NCBI GenBank assembly: GCA_023399095.1
Contig: JAEWQS010000025.1
Location: 1 to 27,765 of the forward strand
DNA length: 27,765 bases
Reading direction: 5' to 3'
DNA from: Bacillota bacterium
GTDB lineage: Bacteria > Bacillota > Clostridia > Christensenellales > SZUA-584
Shown: positions 14,008 through 22,302 of the stretch, piece by piece
How the letters are laid out: each line of letters opens with the position of its first letter
Position numbering within the stretch: position 1 is the stretch's first letter
Translations under genes and position numbers: made by a program
Notes under the pieces: model-generated
Told to the model about the DNA's origin: nothing
Seen by the model: the letters and a program-made list of their open reading frames with translations, nothing else
Databases searched by the model: none

Positions 14008-14991
14008 ATGGAACGAAAGATAGCGTGGAGCGGTGCATTGAAAAAGTATCTGCCGCAGGCCATTTTTACGGCACTCTCGGCAATGGATACGACTATCGCA
14101 TCAGCAATAGAAGAAATACGTTTGAGAACCATGCGCCCCCTTATGGTCTACTCATGTGACAAGGGGTACTGCGTCAGCGCTGACGGCGGCCTTTCGGATT
14201 CGAACGGCCTTTTTGTGTCGGAAGACGATGTTGAACAGACGTTCAATGCACTCACGGGACAATCGCCTTATGCATATGAAGACGAGATTCGTCAGGGCTT
14301 TCTGACGCTCGCCAGCGGCATCAGGGCAGGGCTTGCGGGCAGCGCGCTGATGGCAGGGGGCAGTCTGCGCACTTATAAAATCGTCAGTGGTATTAACTTT
14401 CGTATACCGCGAGAGGTAACGGGGGTTGCACAAGGGCTGCTCCCTTATATATCGAAGGATGGGCTCCTCCAAAGCACGCTCATTATTTCTCCGCCAAGGC
14501 TAGGCAAGACGACATTGGTCAGAGATATCGCGCGATGCGCGGGAAGCGGCATCGACTTAAAACCGTCACGTGTGACTGTGGTGGATGAGCGTCAAGAGCT
14601 TGCGGCCAGCGTATACGGCAGGCCATTATTTGATGTGGGGCGAGAGACGGATGTGATATCCGGCGTGCTTAAGCATATGGGTGTATTCATGGCGCTGCGA
14701 TCTTTGTCGCCCGATGTGGTCGTCACGGATGAAATCGGCAAGAGCGATGATCTCGAAGCGCTCAGAGAGGTGGCAAACAGCGGTGTGGTCATGGTTTCTA
14801 CAGCGCACGCGCCGGATTTTGCAAGCCTTCAAAATAAGCTGTTTTTCAAAAAGATATGCGAAGAGAGAATGTTTGACGCATATGTGGTGTTGTCCGCCGC
14901 GCTGGGGCGCATCACGGTATCCCAAATTCATGACCGTTTGGGACAAGAACGACTGAAAAATCCTTTTAGGCTGAAGGCCTTGGAGGCGTGA
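14008..14991 (+). CDS. spoIIIAA: Stage III sporulation protein AA (ATPase)
   Basis: 327 residues. It is the cytoplasmic AAA-type ATPase of the SpoIIIA-SpoIIQ complex, related to type II/IV secretion and pilus ATPases, and acts on the mother-cell side of the forespore membrane. The N-terminal IEEIRLRTMRPL block is typical of the family. The Walker A is SPPRLGKTTL (Lys167), TVVDERQELA follows, and the Walker B is DVVVTDEIG. ATG 14008 is the only start that gives the full N-terminus, yet no ribosome binding site precedes it, and the promoter -10 ends 6 nt before it. A leaderless message is the simplest reading. SpoIIIAB overlaps its stop. Confidence 0.93.
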   Translation: MERKIAWSGALKKYLPQAIFTALSAMDTTIASAIEEIRLRTMRPLMVYSCDKGYCVSADGGLSDSNGLFVSEDDVEQTFNALTGQSPYAYEDEIRQGFLTLASGIRAGLAGSALMAGGSLRTYKIVSGINFRIPREVTGVAQGLLPYISKDGLLQSTLIISPPRLGKTTLVRDIARCAGSGIDLKPSRVTVVDERQELAASVYGRPLFDVGRETDVISGVLKHMGVFMALRSLSPDVVVTDEIGKSDDLEALREVANSGVVMVSTAHAPDFASLQNKLFFKKICEERMFDAYVVLSAALGRITVSQIHDRLGQERLKNPFRLKALEA

Positions 14992-15500
14992 TGAATCTCA
15001 TTTTATGTATTGTCATTGTGATTATCAGCTCGGCCATGGGCCGGATGCTTGCGGGAAGAACGGCAGACCGACTTTCATTTATACGTGAATATCAGCTAGC
15101 ATTCACGCATCTGTCGGATAAAATGGTTGGTCTAAATCTCGAGCTTTATAAAGCATTGCTGTCATGCCGAAGCGGGCGAATCAGCCCGGTGTTTGATTGT
15201 TGCGCATCGATGCTAAAGCGTGCACCCCAGGCATCATTTATGGAAATATGGGAAAAAAGCTTTGCGCGCTCACAAGCTGACTTTAACTTTTTGACAAAAG
15301 AAGATATTCAGATTGTTCGAGAGGGCGGAGATGCCATTGAGGCACTCTGTAAAAATCCGAGTGAGAAACAAGCTGACCTTTATCTGAAAAGGCTATCTGA
15401 CTATCTATCAGCTTTGGAGACTGACAAAATCAAAAAGTGTAAGCTTTATAATACAGCCGGTGTGCTGGCGGGGCTGATGATTGCGCTGCTGGTGATATAG
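14991..15500 (+). CDS. spoIIIAB: Stage III sporulation protein AB
   Basis: 169 residues from ATG 14991, which overlaps the spoIIIAA stop by one base and has ggagg 4 nt upstream; the GTG at 14988 is too close to that site. There is one N-terminal membrane helix, a charged helical middle, and a C-terminal helix (TAGVLAGLMIALLVI). The layout matches SpoIIIAB, which resembles part of type II secretion F/PilC proteins and is thought to anchor the SpoIIIAA ATPase. The overlap implies translational coupling. Confidence 0.88.
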   Translation: MNLILCIVIVIISSAMGRMLAGRTADRLSFIREYQLAFTHLSDKMVGLNLELYKALLSCRSGRISPVFDCCASMLKRAPQASFMEIWEKSFARSQADFNFLTKEDIQIVREGGDAIEALCKNPSEKQADLYLKRLSDYLSALETDKIKKCKLYNTAGVLAGLMIALLVI

Positions 15501-15516
15501 AAGGAGGATAACAAAA

Positions 15517-15714
15517 TTGGATATCGATCTCATATTCAGAATAGCCGCGATCGGTATATTGGTCGCCGTGCTCAATCAGCTGCTCAAAAAAGCGGATCGA
15601 GAAGAAATTGCTACAATGGTCACCATAGCCGGTCTCATCATTGTGCTTCTCATGGTTGTCGATCTGGTAAGCAATCTGTTTGAAAGCGTCAAACGAATTT
15701 TTAACCTGTATTAG
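15517..15714 (+). CDS. spoIIIAC: Stage III sporulation protein AC
   Basis: 65 residues from TTG 15517, with aaggagg 9 nt upstream. Two membrane helices are joined by a short charged turn (KKADREE). This is the standard SpoIIIAC size and pattern, including IAAIGILVAVLNQLLKKA. It is a small inner component of the SpoIIIA channel and is homologous to part of SpoIIIAD. Confidence 0.9.
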   Translation: MDIDLIFRIAAIGILVAVLNQLLKKADREEIATMVTIAGLIIVLLMVVDLVSNLFESVKRIFNLY

Positions 15715-15716
15715 CT

Positions 15717-16103
15717 ATGGAAATTGTACGTATTGCATTAATCGGAATTGTAGCCGGTGTGCTTGTTGTCACAATTAAACAAAAGCAACCCGAGATCGCG
15801 CTTCAAGTGAGTATTATTGCTGGGCTCATCATTTTCATATATGTGCTCGATTATATCGTGATTGCCATCGATTTTATTAAGGATTTCGTCAATAAATACA
15901 ACATACCGTATGAGAGCATTACAGTGGTTCTGAAAATAATCGGTATCGCATACATTTGCGAGTTTGCCGTTCAGGTATTAAAGGACACAGGAGAGAATTC
16001 CCTCGCCAACAAGGTTGAGATAGCGGGGCGCGTGTTTATCGTGGTGCTGTCTTTGCCGATACTGAGCTCATTTATGAATATAGTACTGGAAATGCTGGAA
16101 TAA
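15717..16103 (+). CDS. spoIIIAD: Stage III sporulation protein AD
   Basis: 128 residues with about four membrane helices. LKIIGIAYICEFAVQVLKDTGE is the family's conserved stretch. The ATG is two bases after the spoIIIAC stop and has no clear ribosome binding site, so it probably depends on ribosomes finishing spoIIIAC. It is a membrane part of the SpoIIIA complex. Confidence 0.92.
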   Translation: MEIVRIALIGIVAGVLVVTIKQKQPEIALQVSIIAGLIIFIYVLDYIVIAIDFIKDFVNKYNIPYESITVVLKIIGIAYICEFAVQVLKDTGENSLANKVEIAGRVFIVVLSLPILSSFMNIVLEMLE

Positions 16104-16106
16104 CTT

Positions 16107-17300
16107 ATGAAAAAAGTATGGATAATGATGGTCTTTTTAATATGTTTTCTGCTGACGCCGCAAACCGCTTTGGCAGACGACGATGTGGAGAAGGCCATAG
16201 AAGAAGAAATCGCGGACAACATAGAACGATCGCTGAACACGGCAGATCTGCACGAGATTGAGTCGTATTACAATGAATACGCGCAGGATTTACGACCCAT
16301 CACGGGCGGCACCGATTTAAGAAGCTTCCTTACAATGCTCATAGAAGGCGGGGCAGAGCTTGATTTTACCAGCGTATTCTCAATGGTGCTGGATTCGCTG
16401 TTTGCCGGCGTAAAAAGATGCTTGCCTGTTATCGTGCAGATCATCGTGGTGGCGCTTGTTTTTTCTGTGATTACCCATTTCAAGCCGTCATTTGGCTCTT
16501 CCGGCGTTTCCAAAGCTGCGCAGACGGCGCAATATGTGATCATCGGCACAATGACGATTGGGATTCTCGTATCTGCTTTTTCTATCGGGACTCAGACAGT
16601 TGCCGACATGACAGCCTTTTCGTCCGACTTTTTCCCTCTTCTCATTGCGCTTCTGACCGCCTTGGGAGGTATCACGTCATCAGCCATATTGAGCCCGGCG
16701 ACTGTGTTTTTAACCACGGGCGTGACTATATTCTTTAAGAGCTTCATACTGCCGCTTATCATTGTTCTTACAGTGTTTACAATCATCAATCACTTTTCGA
16801 CATCGATCAAGTTAAGCGGATTCTGCGCACTGATCAAAAGCGTTATTAAATGGGGCATCGGTATTGGTTTTACGATTTTCTTGGGTATTATCGCCATTCA
16901 GGGGCTGCTGGGATCGACGTTTGACGGGCTATCGATTAAAACCGCGAAGTACACGATTGACAAGTTCGTACCCATCATCGGCGGCATGTTTTCGGATTCG
17001 GTGGACGTGCTGATATCATGCTCGCTGCTCATTAAGAATGCTGTCGGGATTGCCGGCATAATCATCATTGTAGGCGTGGTGATCACACCCGTATTTTCGA
17101 TTCTTGCCCACTATTTTTTATTCAAGCTTGCAGGAGCGGTATTAGAGCCTGTGGCTGGCAGCCAATTGGGCAAGTTTGCACAGGATGCATCAGATGTACT
17201 GCTGCTGCTTTTTGCCGCCGTTATGGCTGCAGCGATTATGTTTTTTATCACAACAGCGGTGATAATCGGGGCGGGTAACGCAAATGTGATGCTGAGGTGA
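16107..17300 (+). CDS. spoIIIAE: Stage III sporulation protein AE
   Basis: 397 residues. A signal peptide is visible (MKKVWIMMVFLICFLLT, with cleavage likely after QTALA), then about 90 soluble residues, then seven or more membrane helices. This matches SpoIIIAE, the large polytopic protein of the channel. It starts 3 nt after spoIIIAD with a weak ribosome binding site, so coupling is likely. Confidence 0.92.
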   Translation: MKKVWIMMVFLICFLLTPQTALADDDVEKAIEEEIADNIERSLNTADLHEIESYYNEYAQDLRPITGGTDLRSFLTMLIEGGAELDFTSVFSMVLDSLFAGVKRCLPVIVQIIVVALVFSVITHFKPSFGSSGVSKAAQTAQYVIIGTMTIGILVSAFSIGTQTVADMTAFSSDFFPLLIALLTALGGITSSAILSPATVFLTTGVTIFFKSFILPLIIVLTVFTIINHFSTSIKLSGFCALIKSVIKWGIGIGFTIFLGIIAIQGLLGSTFDGLSIKTAKYTIDKFVPIIGGMFSDSVDVLISCSLLIKNAVGIAGIIIIVGVVITPVFSILAHYFLFKLAGAVLEPVAGSQLGKFAQDASDVLLLLFAAVMAAAIMFFITTAVIIGAGNANVMLR

Positions 17301-17303
17301 GAT

Positions 17304-17618
17304 ATGGAGAGTTTTTTAACATCTTGGGCCGTATCGGTAACAATCGCGATATTGTTCAGCGCTGTTGTAAACATGCTGCTGCCTGAAAGTGGCATTAAAA
17401 AATATGTGTCTGTCGTGATGGGTATCGTGGTGACGATTATCATACTCGCGCCCGTCGTGACTCTTTTCAGCGGCAAAGATGTACAGAGTGAATTAAACGA
17501 TGCGTTTAAGGAAGCGGATAGCGCTAAGGTTTTTGAATATGACGGTGCACGTTATAAAGATTATATTTACGAACTCTATGAGGTATATATGGGCGATGAT
17601 GAAAATAAAAATGAGTAA
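17304..17618 (+). CDS. spoIIIAF: Stage III sporulation protein AF, short form
   Basis: 104 residues; ATG with gaggtga overlapping the spoIIIAE stop. Two membrane helices in the first 55 residues match SpoIIIAF, including VVNMLLPESGIKKYVSVVMG. In Bacillus the protein is about 206 residues, with a soluble ring-building domain after the helices. Here only about 50 residues follow, ending in an acidic tail (YMGDDENKNE). The reading frame ends cleanly, and spoIIIAG has its own ribosome binding site, so this looks like a genuine short version rather than a frameshift. I saw no continuation of the domain in another frame. Confidence 0.82.
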   Translation: MESFLTSWAVSVTIAILFSAVVNMLLPESGIKKYVSVVMGIVVTIIILAPVVTLFSGKDVQSELNDAFKEADSAKVFEYDGARYKDYIYELYEVYMGDDENKNE

Positions 17619-17637
17619 TGAAAGGAAGTTAAGATAA

Positions 17638-18234
17638 ATGACACAAGTCAATGAAGAAACACAGGTTAAGAAGCAAGGGCTCATCACCCGGTTTTTAAAG
17701 CTGGATTTTAAAAAGAAAATGCAGTATCTTGCGATATTGCTTGTTGTTATCGTGATACTGGCGATATATTTTACCTCTGCGGGAAGCCCTGTCAGCCAGG
17801 AGCCGATGAGTCAAGCTGCGGCTGTTTCCGAGACAGGTTCGAGCAGTATCGAAGAGAAGCTGCAAGAGACGCTGTCCAGAATAGAAGGGGCCGGCCTTGT
17901 GCAGGTGATGATCACGTACGAATCCAGCGCAGAAATTGTACCTGCTATCAGCGTGGATACACAGACGTCTACCACTACGGACGATAGAGAAGACGGTTCC
18001 AGTACGACGAAATCTGAAAACACGCAAAGTGAAATCGTCACAGTGAACGGCAGCAGCGGCAACAACGCGCTGGTACTAAAAGAAAACAGTCCGCCTGTTA
18101 AAGGTGTGATTGTGGTGGCGGAAGGAGCGGATGATATCGGTGTAAAGCTAAGTCTGATAAGCGCAGTGAAAACAATTTTAAACATCAGCCTTGATCAGGT
18201 TGATGTATATAAAATGCAAATGGATAGGAAGTGA
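17638..18234 (+). CDS. spoIIIAG: Stage III sporulation protein AG
   Basis: 198 residues; ATG after aaaggaag. A short cytoplasmic start is followed by one membrane helix (about residues 29-47), then a soluble part with a Ser/Thr-rich insertion (TQTSTTTDDREDGSSTT) and the ring-building fold ending in KGVIVVAEGADD. SpoIIIAG forms a large ring in the space between mother cell and forespore, with a fold like secretion-system EscJ/PrgK rings. The low-complexity insertion is typical of the protein. Confidence 0.92.
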   Translation: MTQVNEETQVKKQGLITRFLKLDFKKKMQYLAILLVVIVILAIYFTSAGSPVSQEPMSQAAAVSETGSSSIEEKLQETLSRIEGAGLVQVMITYESSAEIVPAISVDTQTSTTTDDREDGSSTTKSENTQSEIVTVNGSSGNNALVLKENSPPVKGVIVVAEGADDIGVKLSLISAVKTILNISLDQVDVYKMQMDRK

Positions 18235-18264
18235 ATATGTATAATGAGTAAGGGAAGTGGTATA

Positions 18265-18804
18265 ATGAATAAAAAGACGGGCAGATACTTATTACTTGCG
18301 GGTCTTATCGTATTGCTGGCAGGCGTTGGCTATTTGAACTATGCGCTTGGCAACGGTGCCGATCCGAACACTGTTGCGGATGCAGCGGCAATCGCCTCTC
18401 CGGGTGCCAAAGTGGAAGGCGCGATGAGTGCAGACGACCTTGCTGTGATGTCGACTGAGAATTACTTCGGGGATTACAAGGCAAACAGGGAAAGCGTAAG
18501 AGACACCGAGGTTGCGTATCTTGACAGCATCATTTCCAATGAGAACAGCGACTCAGAGACAGTTCAGGATGCTCAAGACCAGAAGATCGAGATCGTTCAG
18601 CGGATGGAAAAAGAGCTGACAGTTGAAGGGCTTGTGATGGCGTCGGGCTTTGAAGACGCGATTGTGACAGTTCAGCAGGGTTCGGTGAACGTGGTCATTA
18701 AAGCGGATCAGATCTCCAAGGAAGATGCGGCCAAGGTGCTTGAGATTGTGCGTCAGGAAACAGGAGAACCGGCACAAAATATTAAGGTAATCTTGCAGGA
18801 ATAA
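18265..18804 (+). CDS. spoIIIAH: Stage III sporulation protein AH
   Basis: 179 residues from ATG 18265, chosen for agggaagtgg just upstream and because MNKKTGRYLLLAGLIVLL gives the usual N-terminus; ATG 18244 would add seven residues. There is one membrane helix, a coiled charged linker, and a C-terminal ring-building domain (VQRMEKELTVEGLVMASGFED, then QETGEPAQNIKVI). It is expected to bind forespore SpoIIQ and complete the channel. It is last in the operon, and I see no strong terminator before the next promoter. Confidence 0.92.
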   Translation: MNKKTGRYLLLAGLIVLLAGVGYLNYALGNGADPNTVADAAAIASPGAKVEGAMSADDLAVMSTENYFGDYKANRESVRDTEVAYLDSIISNENSDSETVQDAQDQKIEIVQRMEKELTVEGLVMASGFEDAIVTVQQGSVNVVIKADQISKEDAAKVLEIVRQETGEPAQNIKVILQE

Positions 18805-18843
18805 CAAAACTGTAGAAAAGTGTTAAACTCTTTTGTAATCAGA

Positions 18844-18872
18844 TTGTATTGCGCTGCCCTATCTGTTATAAT
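18844..18872 (+). promoter_or_regulatory. Vegetative promoter of the asp23-ispA operon
   Basis: TTGTAT (18844-18849), a 17-nt spacer, and a perfect TATAAT (18867-18872), 29 nt before the asp23 start. It separates housekeeping genes from the sporulation operon. Confidence 0.75.
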
Positions 18873-18900
18873 TTAAGCATTATTTGAAGAGGTGAGTTTT

Positions 18901-19296
18901 TTGAGCACGAACGATATGAACACGCGCGAAGAACAGAACGGCAGCATTTCATTCGCAAACGATGTGGTGGCAACAATAGCAGGACTCGCGACGATCGAGA
19001 TTGAGGGCGTAGCCGGTATGAGCGGCGGCTTCTCAGGCGGCCTTGCCGAACTCCTTGGTCTTAAAAATCTGACAAAGGGCGTCAAGGTAGAAGTCGGACG
19101 GGAGGAATGCGCGATTGACCTATTTGTGGTCGTGAATTATGGCGTTGAGGTTCCAACAATGTGCGAAAAAATCCAAACAAATGTAAAAAAAGCGGTTGAG
19201 ACAATGACTGGTTTGCGCGCTGTTGAGATCAACGTTCATATTCAGGGTGTCCGTATTGTCAAGGAATCGACGGATGACTCAAAACGCGTGCATTAA
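18901..19296 (+). CDS. Asp23/Gls24 family envelope stress protein
   Basis: 131 residues from TTG 18901, with gaggtgag upstream; the GTG at 18892 lies within that site. GSISFANDVVATIAGLATIEIEGVAGMSGG is the family opening, followed by KGVKVEVGREECAIDLFVVVNYGVEVP and a C-terminal VNVHIQGV-like strand (VEINVHIQGVRIV). These proteins are cytoplasmic and are held at the membrane by AmaP, which is the next gene. Their role is in cell-wall or envelope homeostasis. Confidence 0.92.
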   Translation: MSTNDMNTREEQNGSISFANDVVATIAGLATIEIEGVAGMSGGFSGGLAELLGLKNLTKGVKVEVGREECAIDLFVVVNYGVEVPTMCEKIQTNVKKAVETMTGLRAVEINVHIQGVRIVKESTDDSKRVH

Positions 19297-19317
19297 ATTT
19301 GGGGGATACAAAAGATA

Positions 19318-19863
19318 ATGCGAATTATTATGAGAGCATTGTTAACACTCTACATCTTGCTGGTTCTTTTTGTTGTGGGTGTCACACTGGGATGTGCCTG
19401 GGGGCTTATTGATGTTGCGTATCCACAGTATTGGCTGTCCTTACTGTATGGAGACTTAACGGTTATCTGGATCGTATCGATCATTTGCATCGCTTTGGCT
19501 ATGCTGAGTCTTGCACTGATGTTTTCAGGTATCCGCAAACGCAAACCCAAGTCTGCCAGAATATCCACATCGGAGGGCGGCGCTATATATGTCACGCTGA
19601 GCGCGCTTGAGGAAATGGCAACCCGGCATATCGCGGAAAACAATGCGATAAGAAGTGTGAACGTGCGGGTATCGGTGAGAGATGGAAAAGCACACTTTTC
19701 CGCGAAGATGATGGTTGTTGAGGGCACCTGCATACCCGATGTGCTTAAAGGCCTTCAAGCAAGCTTAAAAGCGCATATTGAAACGCTTTCCGGCATGGAG
19801 GTCGGTAAAATCATACTGCTCGTTGATAAGACGGCGCAGGTTGTAAAGGCGCGTGTGGAATAG
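19318..19863 (+). CDS. amaP: Alkaline shock response membrane anchor protein AmaP
   Basis: 181 residues with two membrane helices (about residues 5-27 and 47-70). A cytoplasmic domain follows (GGAIYVTLSALEEMATRHI ... VNVRVSVRDGKAHFS) that is itself Asp23-like. In Staphylococcus AmaP ties Asp23 to the membrane, and the gene order here supports the same pairing. ATG 19318 follows a G-rich site (gggggata). Its stop overlaps the next start by one base. Confidence 0.87.
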   Translation: MRIIMRALLTLYILLVLFVVGVTLGCAWGLIDVAYPQYWLSLLYGDLTVIWIVSIICIALAMLSLALMFSGIRKRKPKSARISTSEGGAIYVTLSALEEMATRHIAENNAIRSVNVRVSVRDGKAHFSAKMMVVEGTCIPDVLKGLQASLKAHIETLSGMEVGKIILLVDKTAQVVKARVE

Positions 19864-20090
19864 TGCGGGAATCAAACGGTTTCTTTGAGTTTATAAAGAC
19901 ACATCGGGGCCAAGTGATCGGCATTCTGCTTGGGTTCCTCGTGGGCGTGCTAATCCTCACTATCGGTTTTTTTAAAACGATATTTTTATCGATATGCGTC
20001 GGTATCGGCGCATTTTTCGGTACGAAAAATAAATTTAGATCAAAACTTTTTGAAATTTTGGACAAGATATTACCAGACATTTTTAGATAG
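19863..20090 (+). CDS. DUF2273 small membrane protein
   Basis: 75 residues from GTG 19863, one base overlapping the amaP stop. There are two closely spaced membrane helices (GQVIGILLGFLVGVLILTIGF, then FKTIFLSICVGIGAFFG) and a basic tail. This size, pattern and position beside asp23/amaP are typical of DUF2273 proteins. It probably works with them at the membrane. It has no strong ribosome binding site, so coupling to amaP is likely. Confidence 0.82.
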   Translation: MRESNGFFEFIKTHRGQVIGILLGFLVGVLILTIGFFKTIFLSICVGIGAFFGTKNKFRSKLFEILDKILPDIFR

Positions 20091-20103
20091 ACGGAGGACC
20101 AGT

Positions 20104-20529
20104 TTGAGCAGAAGATCGGCAAGAGACACCGCATTTCGGTTGTTTTACGAATATTCGATAAACGGAGAGTTCAATCCCGCCACGATGGACGTGATGCGGG
20201 ATTGTTTCGATAAAGGTATGAATGACAATGCGTGGGCCTATGTGAACCGCCTTATCGATATATTCAAAACGAATGGACAAGAAGTGGACGTCATTATACA
20301 AGCGAATTCAAATAAATGGAACGTTTCACATATGGCCAAGGTCGAATTGTCCATATTGAGAATCGGTGTGTGTGAATTAAAATACTGCGAGGAAATCCAC
20401 GAGAGCATCACAGTTAACGAATGTGTGGAGCTCGCAAAGAGATATGCGTCCGACAAGTCTTCGAGCTTTATCAACGGCGTACTCGCTGCCGTTATAGAAG
20501 CAAAAGATACTGCCAATGAGCCGGTCTGA
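20104..20529 (+). CDS. nusB: Transcription antitermination factor NusB
   Basis: 141 residues from TTG 20104, 6 nt behind ggagg; upstream in-frame ATGs lie inside the previous gene. MSRRSARDTAFRLFYEYSING is the NusB opening, and AKVELSILRIGVCELKYC ... SITVNECVELAKRYASDKSSSFINGVL is the conserved second half. NusB binds boxA RNA with NusE (S10) to support rRNA transcription. It overlaps the next gene by 14 nt. Confidence 0.93.
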   Translation: MSRRSARDTAFRLFYEYSINGEFNPATMDVMRDCFDKGMNDNAWAYVNRLIDIFKTNGQEVDVIIQANSNKWNVSHMAKVELSILRIGVCELKYCEEIHESITVNECVELAKRYASDKSSSFINGVLAAVIEAKDTANEPV

Positions 20530-21466
20530 CGTTTTTTTCGGCATAGATACCAGTGCATATACCACATCAATTGCAGCCGTTTCCAATGGAAGGGTCCTGT
20601 TGGATCTAAGAAAAATGTTAGACGTTCCTCATGGCGGCCGTGGCTTGAGACAGTCGGAGGCCGTTTTTTTGCATGTCAAGAACCTTAAGGTTTTGTTCAG
20701 CAGCATAGAAATGTCATTTGAAGATTTATGTGCGGCAGCCTTCAGCGAGAAGCCTTGTCCTGTTGAAGGGTCGTACATGCCGGTATTCTGCGTGGGTGCT
20801 TCCCACGCGGCTGCGGTGGCAAAGGCCAAGGGCGTGCCGTTATATGCGCTGACTCATCAGCATGGCCATATCTATTCTGCTTTTTTGGGTAACGTTGTAG
20901 ACGACGGCGTTTACGGCGCTTTCCATGTGTCCGGCGGAACGCTAGACATACTTAGAATTGCTATTGATAATGGAATTGTGACAGAAATTCAGACGCTGGG
21001 TGGCAGTCTTGATATCACATGCGGACAGCTGATAGACAGAGTGGGCGTGGCGGCCGGGCTGGAATTCCCTTCGGGTGCAGAAATGGAAAAACAGTATGTG
21101 CCCAGCGCAGCTAAGCTGGCCGTGCATGTGGAAGGCTTGTCCGCAAATCTTTCAGGAGCGGAAGCGCAAGCGTTAAGACGGCTATCGGGAGGAGAAGAAG
21201 CCGTGCTTGTTTGCAGCGCTGTGATTGACTGTGTATCAAACACATTAACCAAACTTTTGGTCAATGCTGCAAATTCAAGCCGTCTTAAAAGCTTTTTGTT
21301 TACAGGCGGCGTAATCTGTAATACCATAATCAGAGAAAATATAGAAAATGTGTGTGCGAAAAACGGTCTTGGCTGCGTATTCGCACAAAAACATTTGTGC
21401 AGTGATAATGCTTGCGGGTTGGCACTGGCCGCAGAGCGTCTGCACGGAAAAGGAGAGACGTTTTGA
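20516..21466 (+). CDS. TsaD/Kae1-like protein (peptidase M22 fold), second copy type
   Basis: 316 residues in the ASKHA ATPase fold. GIDTSAYTTS is the phosphate loop region; the metal motif is HQHGH (His114 and His118, fitting HxxxH); FHVSGGTLDI and SFLFTGGVICN are further nucleotide-site blocks. True TsaD makes the t6A base of tRNA with TsaB and TsaE. This shorter relative, located between nusB and folD/xseA, is a known clostridial neighbour and is probably not the main TsaD, since no tsaB or tsaE is near. Its substrate is unknown. ATG 20516 overlaps nusB; its own stop overlaps folD by 3 nt. Confidence 0.8.
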   Translation: MSRSDVFFGIDTSAYTTSIAAVSNGRVLLDLRKMLDVPHGGRGLRQSEAVFLHVKNLKVLFSSIEMSFEDLCAAAFSEKPCPVEGSYMPVFCVGASHAAAVAKAKGVPLYALTHQHGHIYSAFLGNVVDDGVYGAFHVSGGTLDILRIAIDNGIVTEIQTLGGSLDITCGQLIDRVGVAAGLEFPSGAEMEKQYVPSAAKLAVHVEGLSANLSGAEAQALRRLSGGEEAVLVCSAVIDCVSNTLTKLLVNAANSSRLKSFLFTGGVICNTIIRENIENVCAKNGLGCVFAQKHLCSDNACGLALAAERLHGKGETF

Positions 21467-22302
21467 GTATAATAGACGGTAAAGCCATTTCGGCTCAGAT
21501 CAGAGAACAGCTTAAAAAGGAAGTGTCCGCGCTTAAGGTACAGGGAACGGTTCCCGGCCTCGCGGTGATACTCGTGGGAGACGATCCTGCATCGGCGATA
21601 TATGTGAGAAACAAGGAGAAGGCATGCGAGGAGGTTGGCATCCGATCCGCAGTGCATAGACTGAGCGCACAGACCACACAGGAGAGTCTGATTTCGCTGA
21701 TACAGAGTCTTAACGCGGACAAAGCCATACACGGTTTGCTTATCCAGCTGCCATTGCCAAAGCCCCTTGATCCTTTGGCGGTTCTGCGCGCAGTGGATCC
21801 GAATAAGGATGTGGACGGTTTGCATGTGGTGACGGCTGGGCGTCTTTTTGTGGGCGAAACAGGGTTCATTCCCTGTACACCCAAAGGCATCATGTACCTG
21901 ATAAAAAGCACAGGGACGCATATCAGCGGCAAGAACGCTGTCGTTGTGGGACGCAGCAATATGGTGGGAAAACCGGTGGCTCACTTACTGATGGGCGAGA
22001 ATGCGACGGTCACGATCTGCCATTCACGTACCCGTGACCTTGATAAAGTTTGCGCCAACGCGGATATACTGGTGGCGGCTGTCGGTCGTCCGGAGATGAT
22101 CACCGGAGATTTCGTTAAGCCGGGTGCGGTGGTCATAGACGTCGGTACGACAAAGGTAGACGGTATGCTCAAGGGTGATGTGCTGTTTGAGGAAGCCAAA
22201 CAAAAAGCGGCGTTTATCACGCCTGTGCCGGGCGGAGTTGGCCCCATGACCATCACGATGCTGCTTGAGAATACGATTGAAGCGGCAAGGCTTTATGGCT
22301 GA
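21463..22302 (+). CDS. folD: Methylenetetrahydrofolate dehydrogenase/cyclohydrolase
   Basis: 279 residues from TTG 21463, with aggaga 6 nt upstream. It interconverts methylene-, methenyl- and formyl-tetrahydrofolate. Active-site YVRNKEKACEEVGI holds the catalytic lysine; HGLLIQLPLPKPLD and PCTPKGIMYLI follow; VVVGRSNMVGKPVAHLL starts the NAD(P)-binding half; TPVPGGVGPMTITML closes it. All key blocks are intact. It overlaps both neighbours, indicating tight coupling in the operon. Confidence 0.95.
   Translation: MSIIDGKAISAQIREQLKKEVSALKVQGTVPGLAVILVGDDPASAIYVRNKEKACEEVGIRSAVHRLSAQTTQESLISLIQSLNADKAIHGLLIQLPLPKPLDPLAVLRAVDPNKDVDGLHVVTAGRLFVGETGFIPCTPKGIMYLIKSTGTHISGKNAVVVGRSNMVGKPVAHLLMGENATVTICHSRTRDLDKVCANADILVAAVGRPEMITGDFVKPGAVVIDVGTTKVDGMLKGDVLFEEAKQKAAFITPVPGGVGPMTITMLLENTIEAARLYG

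Noticed and set aside
18805..18843. aaaag...ctttt as a spoIIIA terminator.
   Set aside because: The stem is about 5 bp of A-T pairs only, without a T tract of useful length.
20989..21984. A 331-codon minus-strand frame across the TsaD-like gene and folD.
   Set aside because: It crosses two real overlapping genes, has no ribosome binding site and no known domain.
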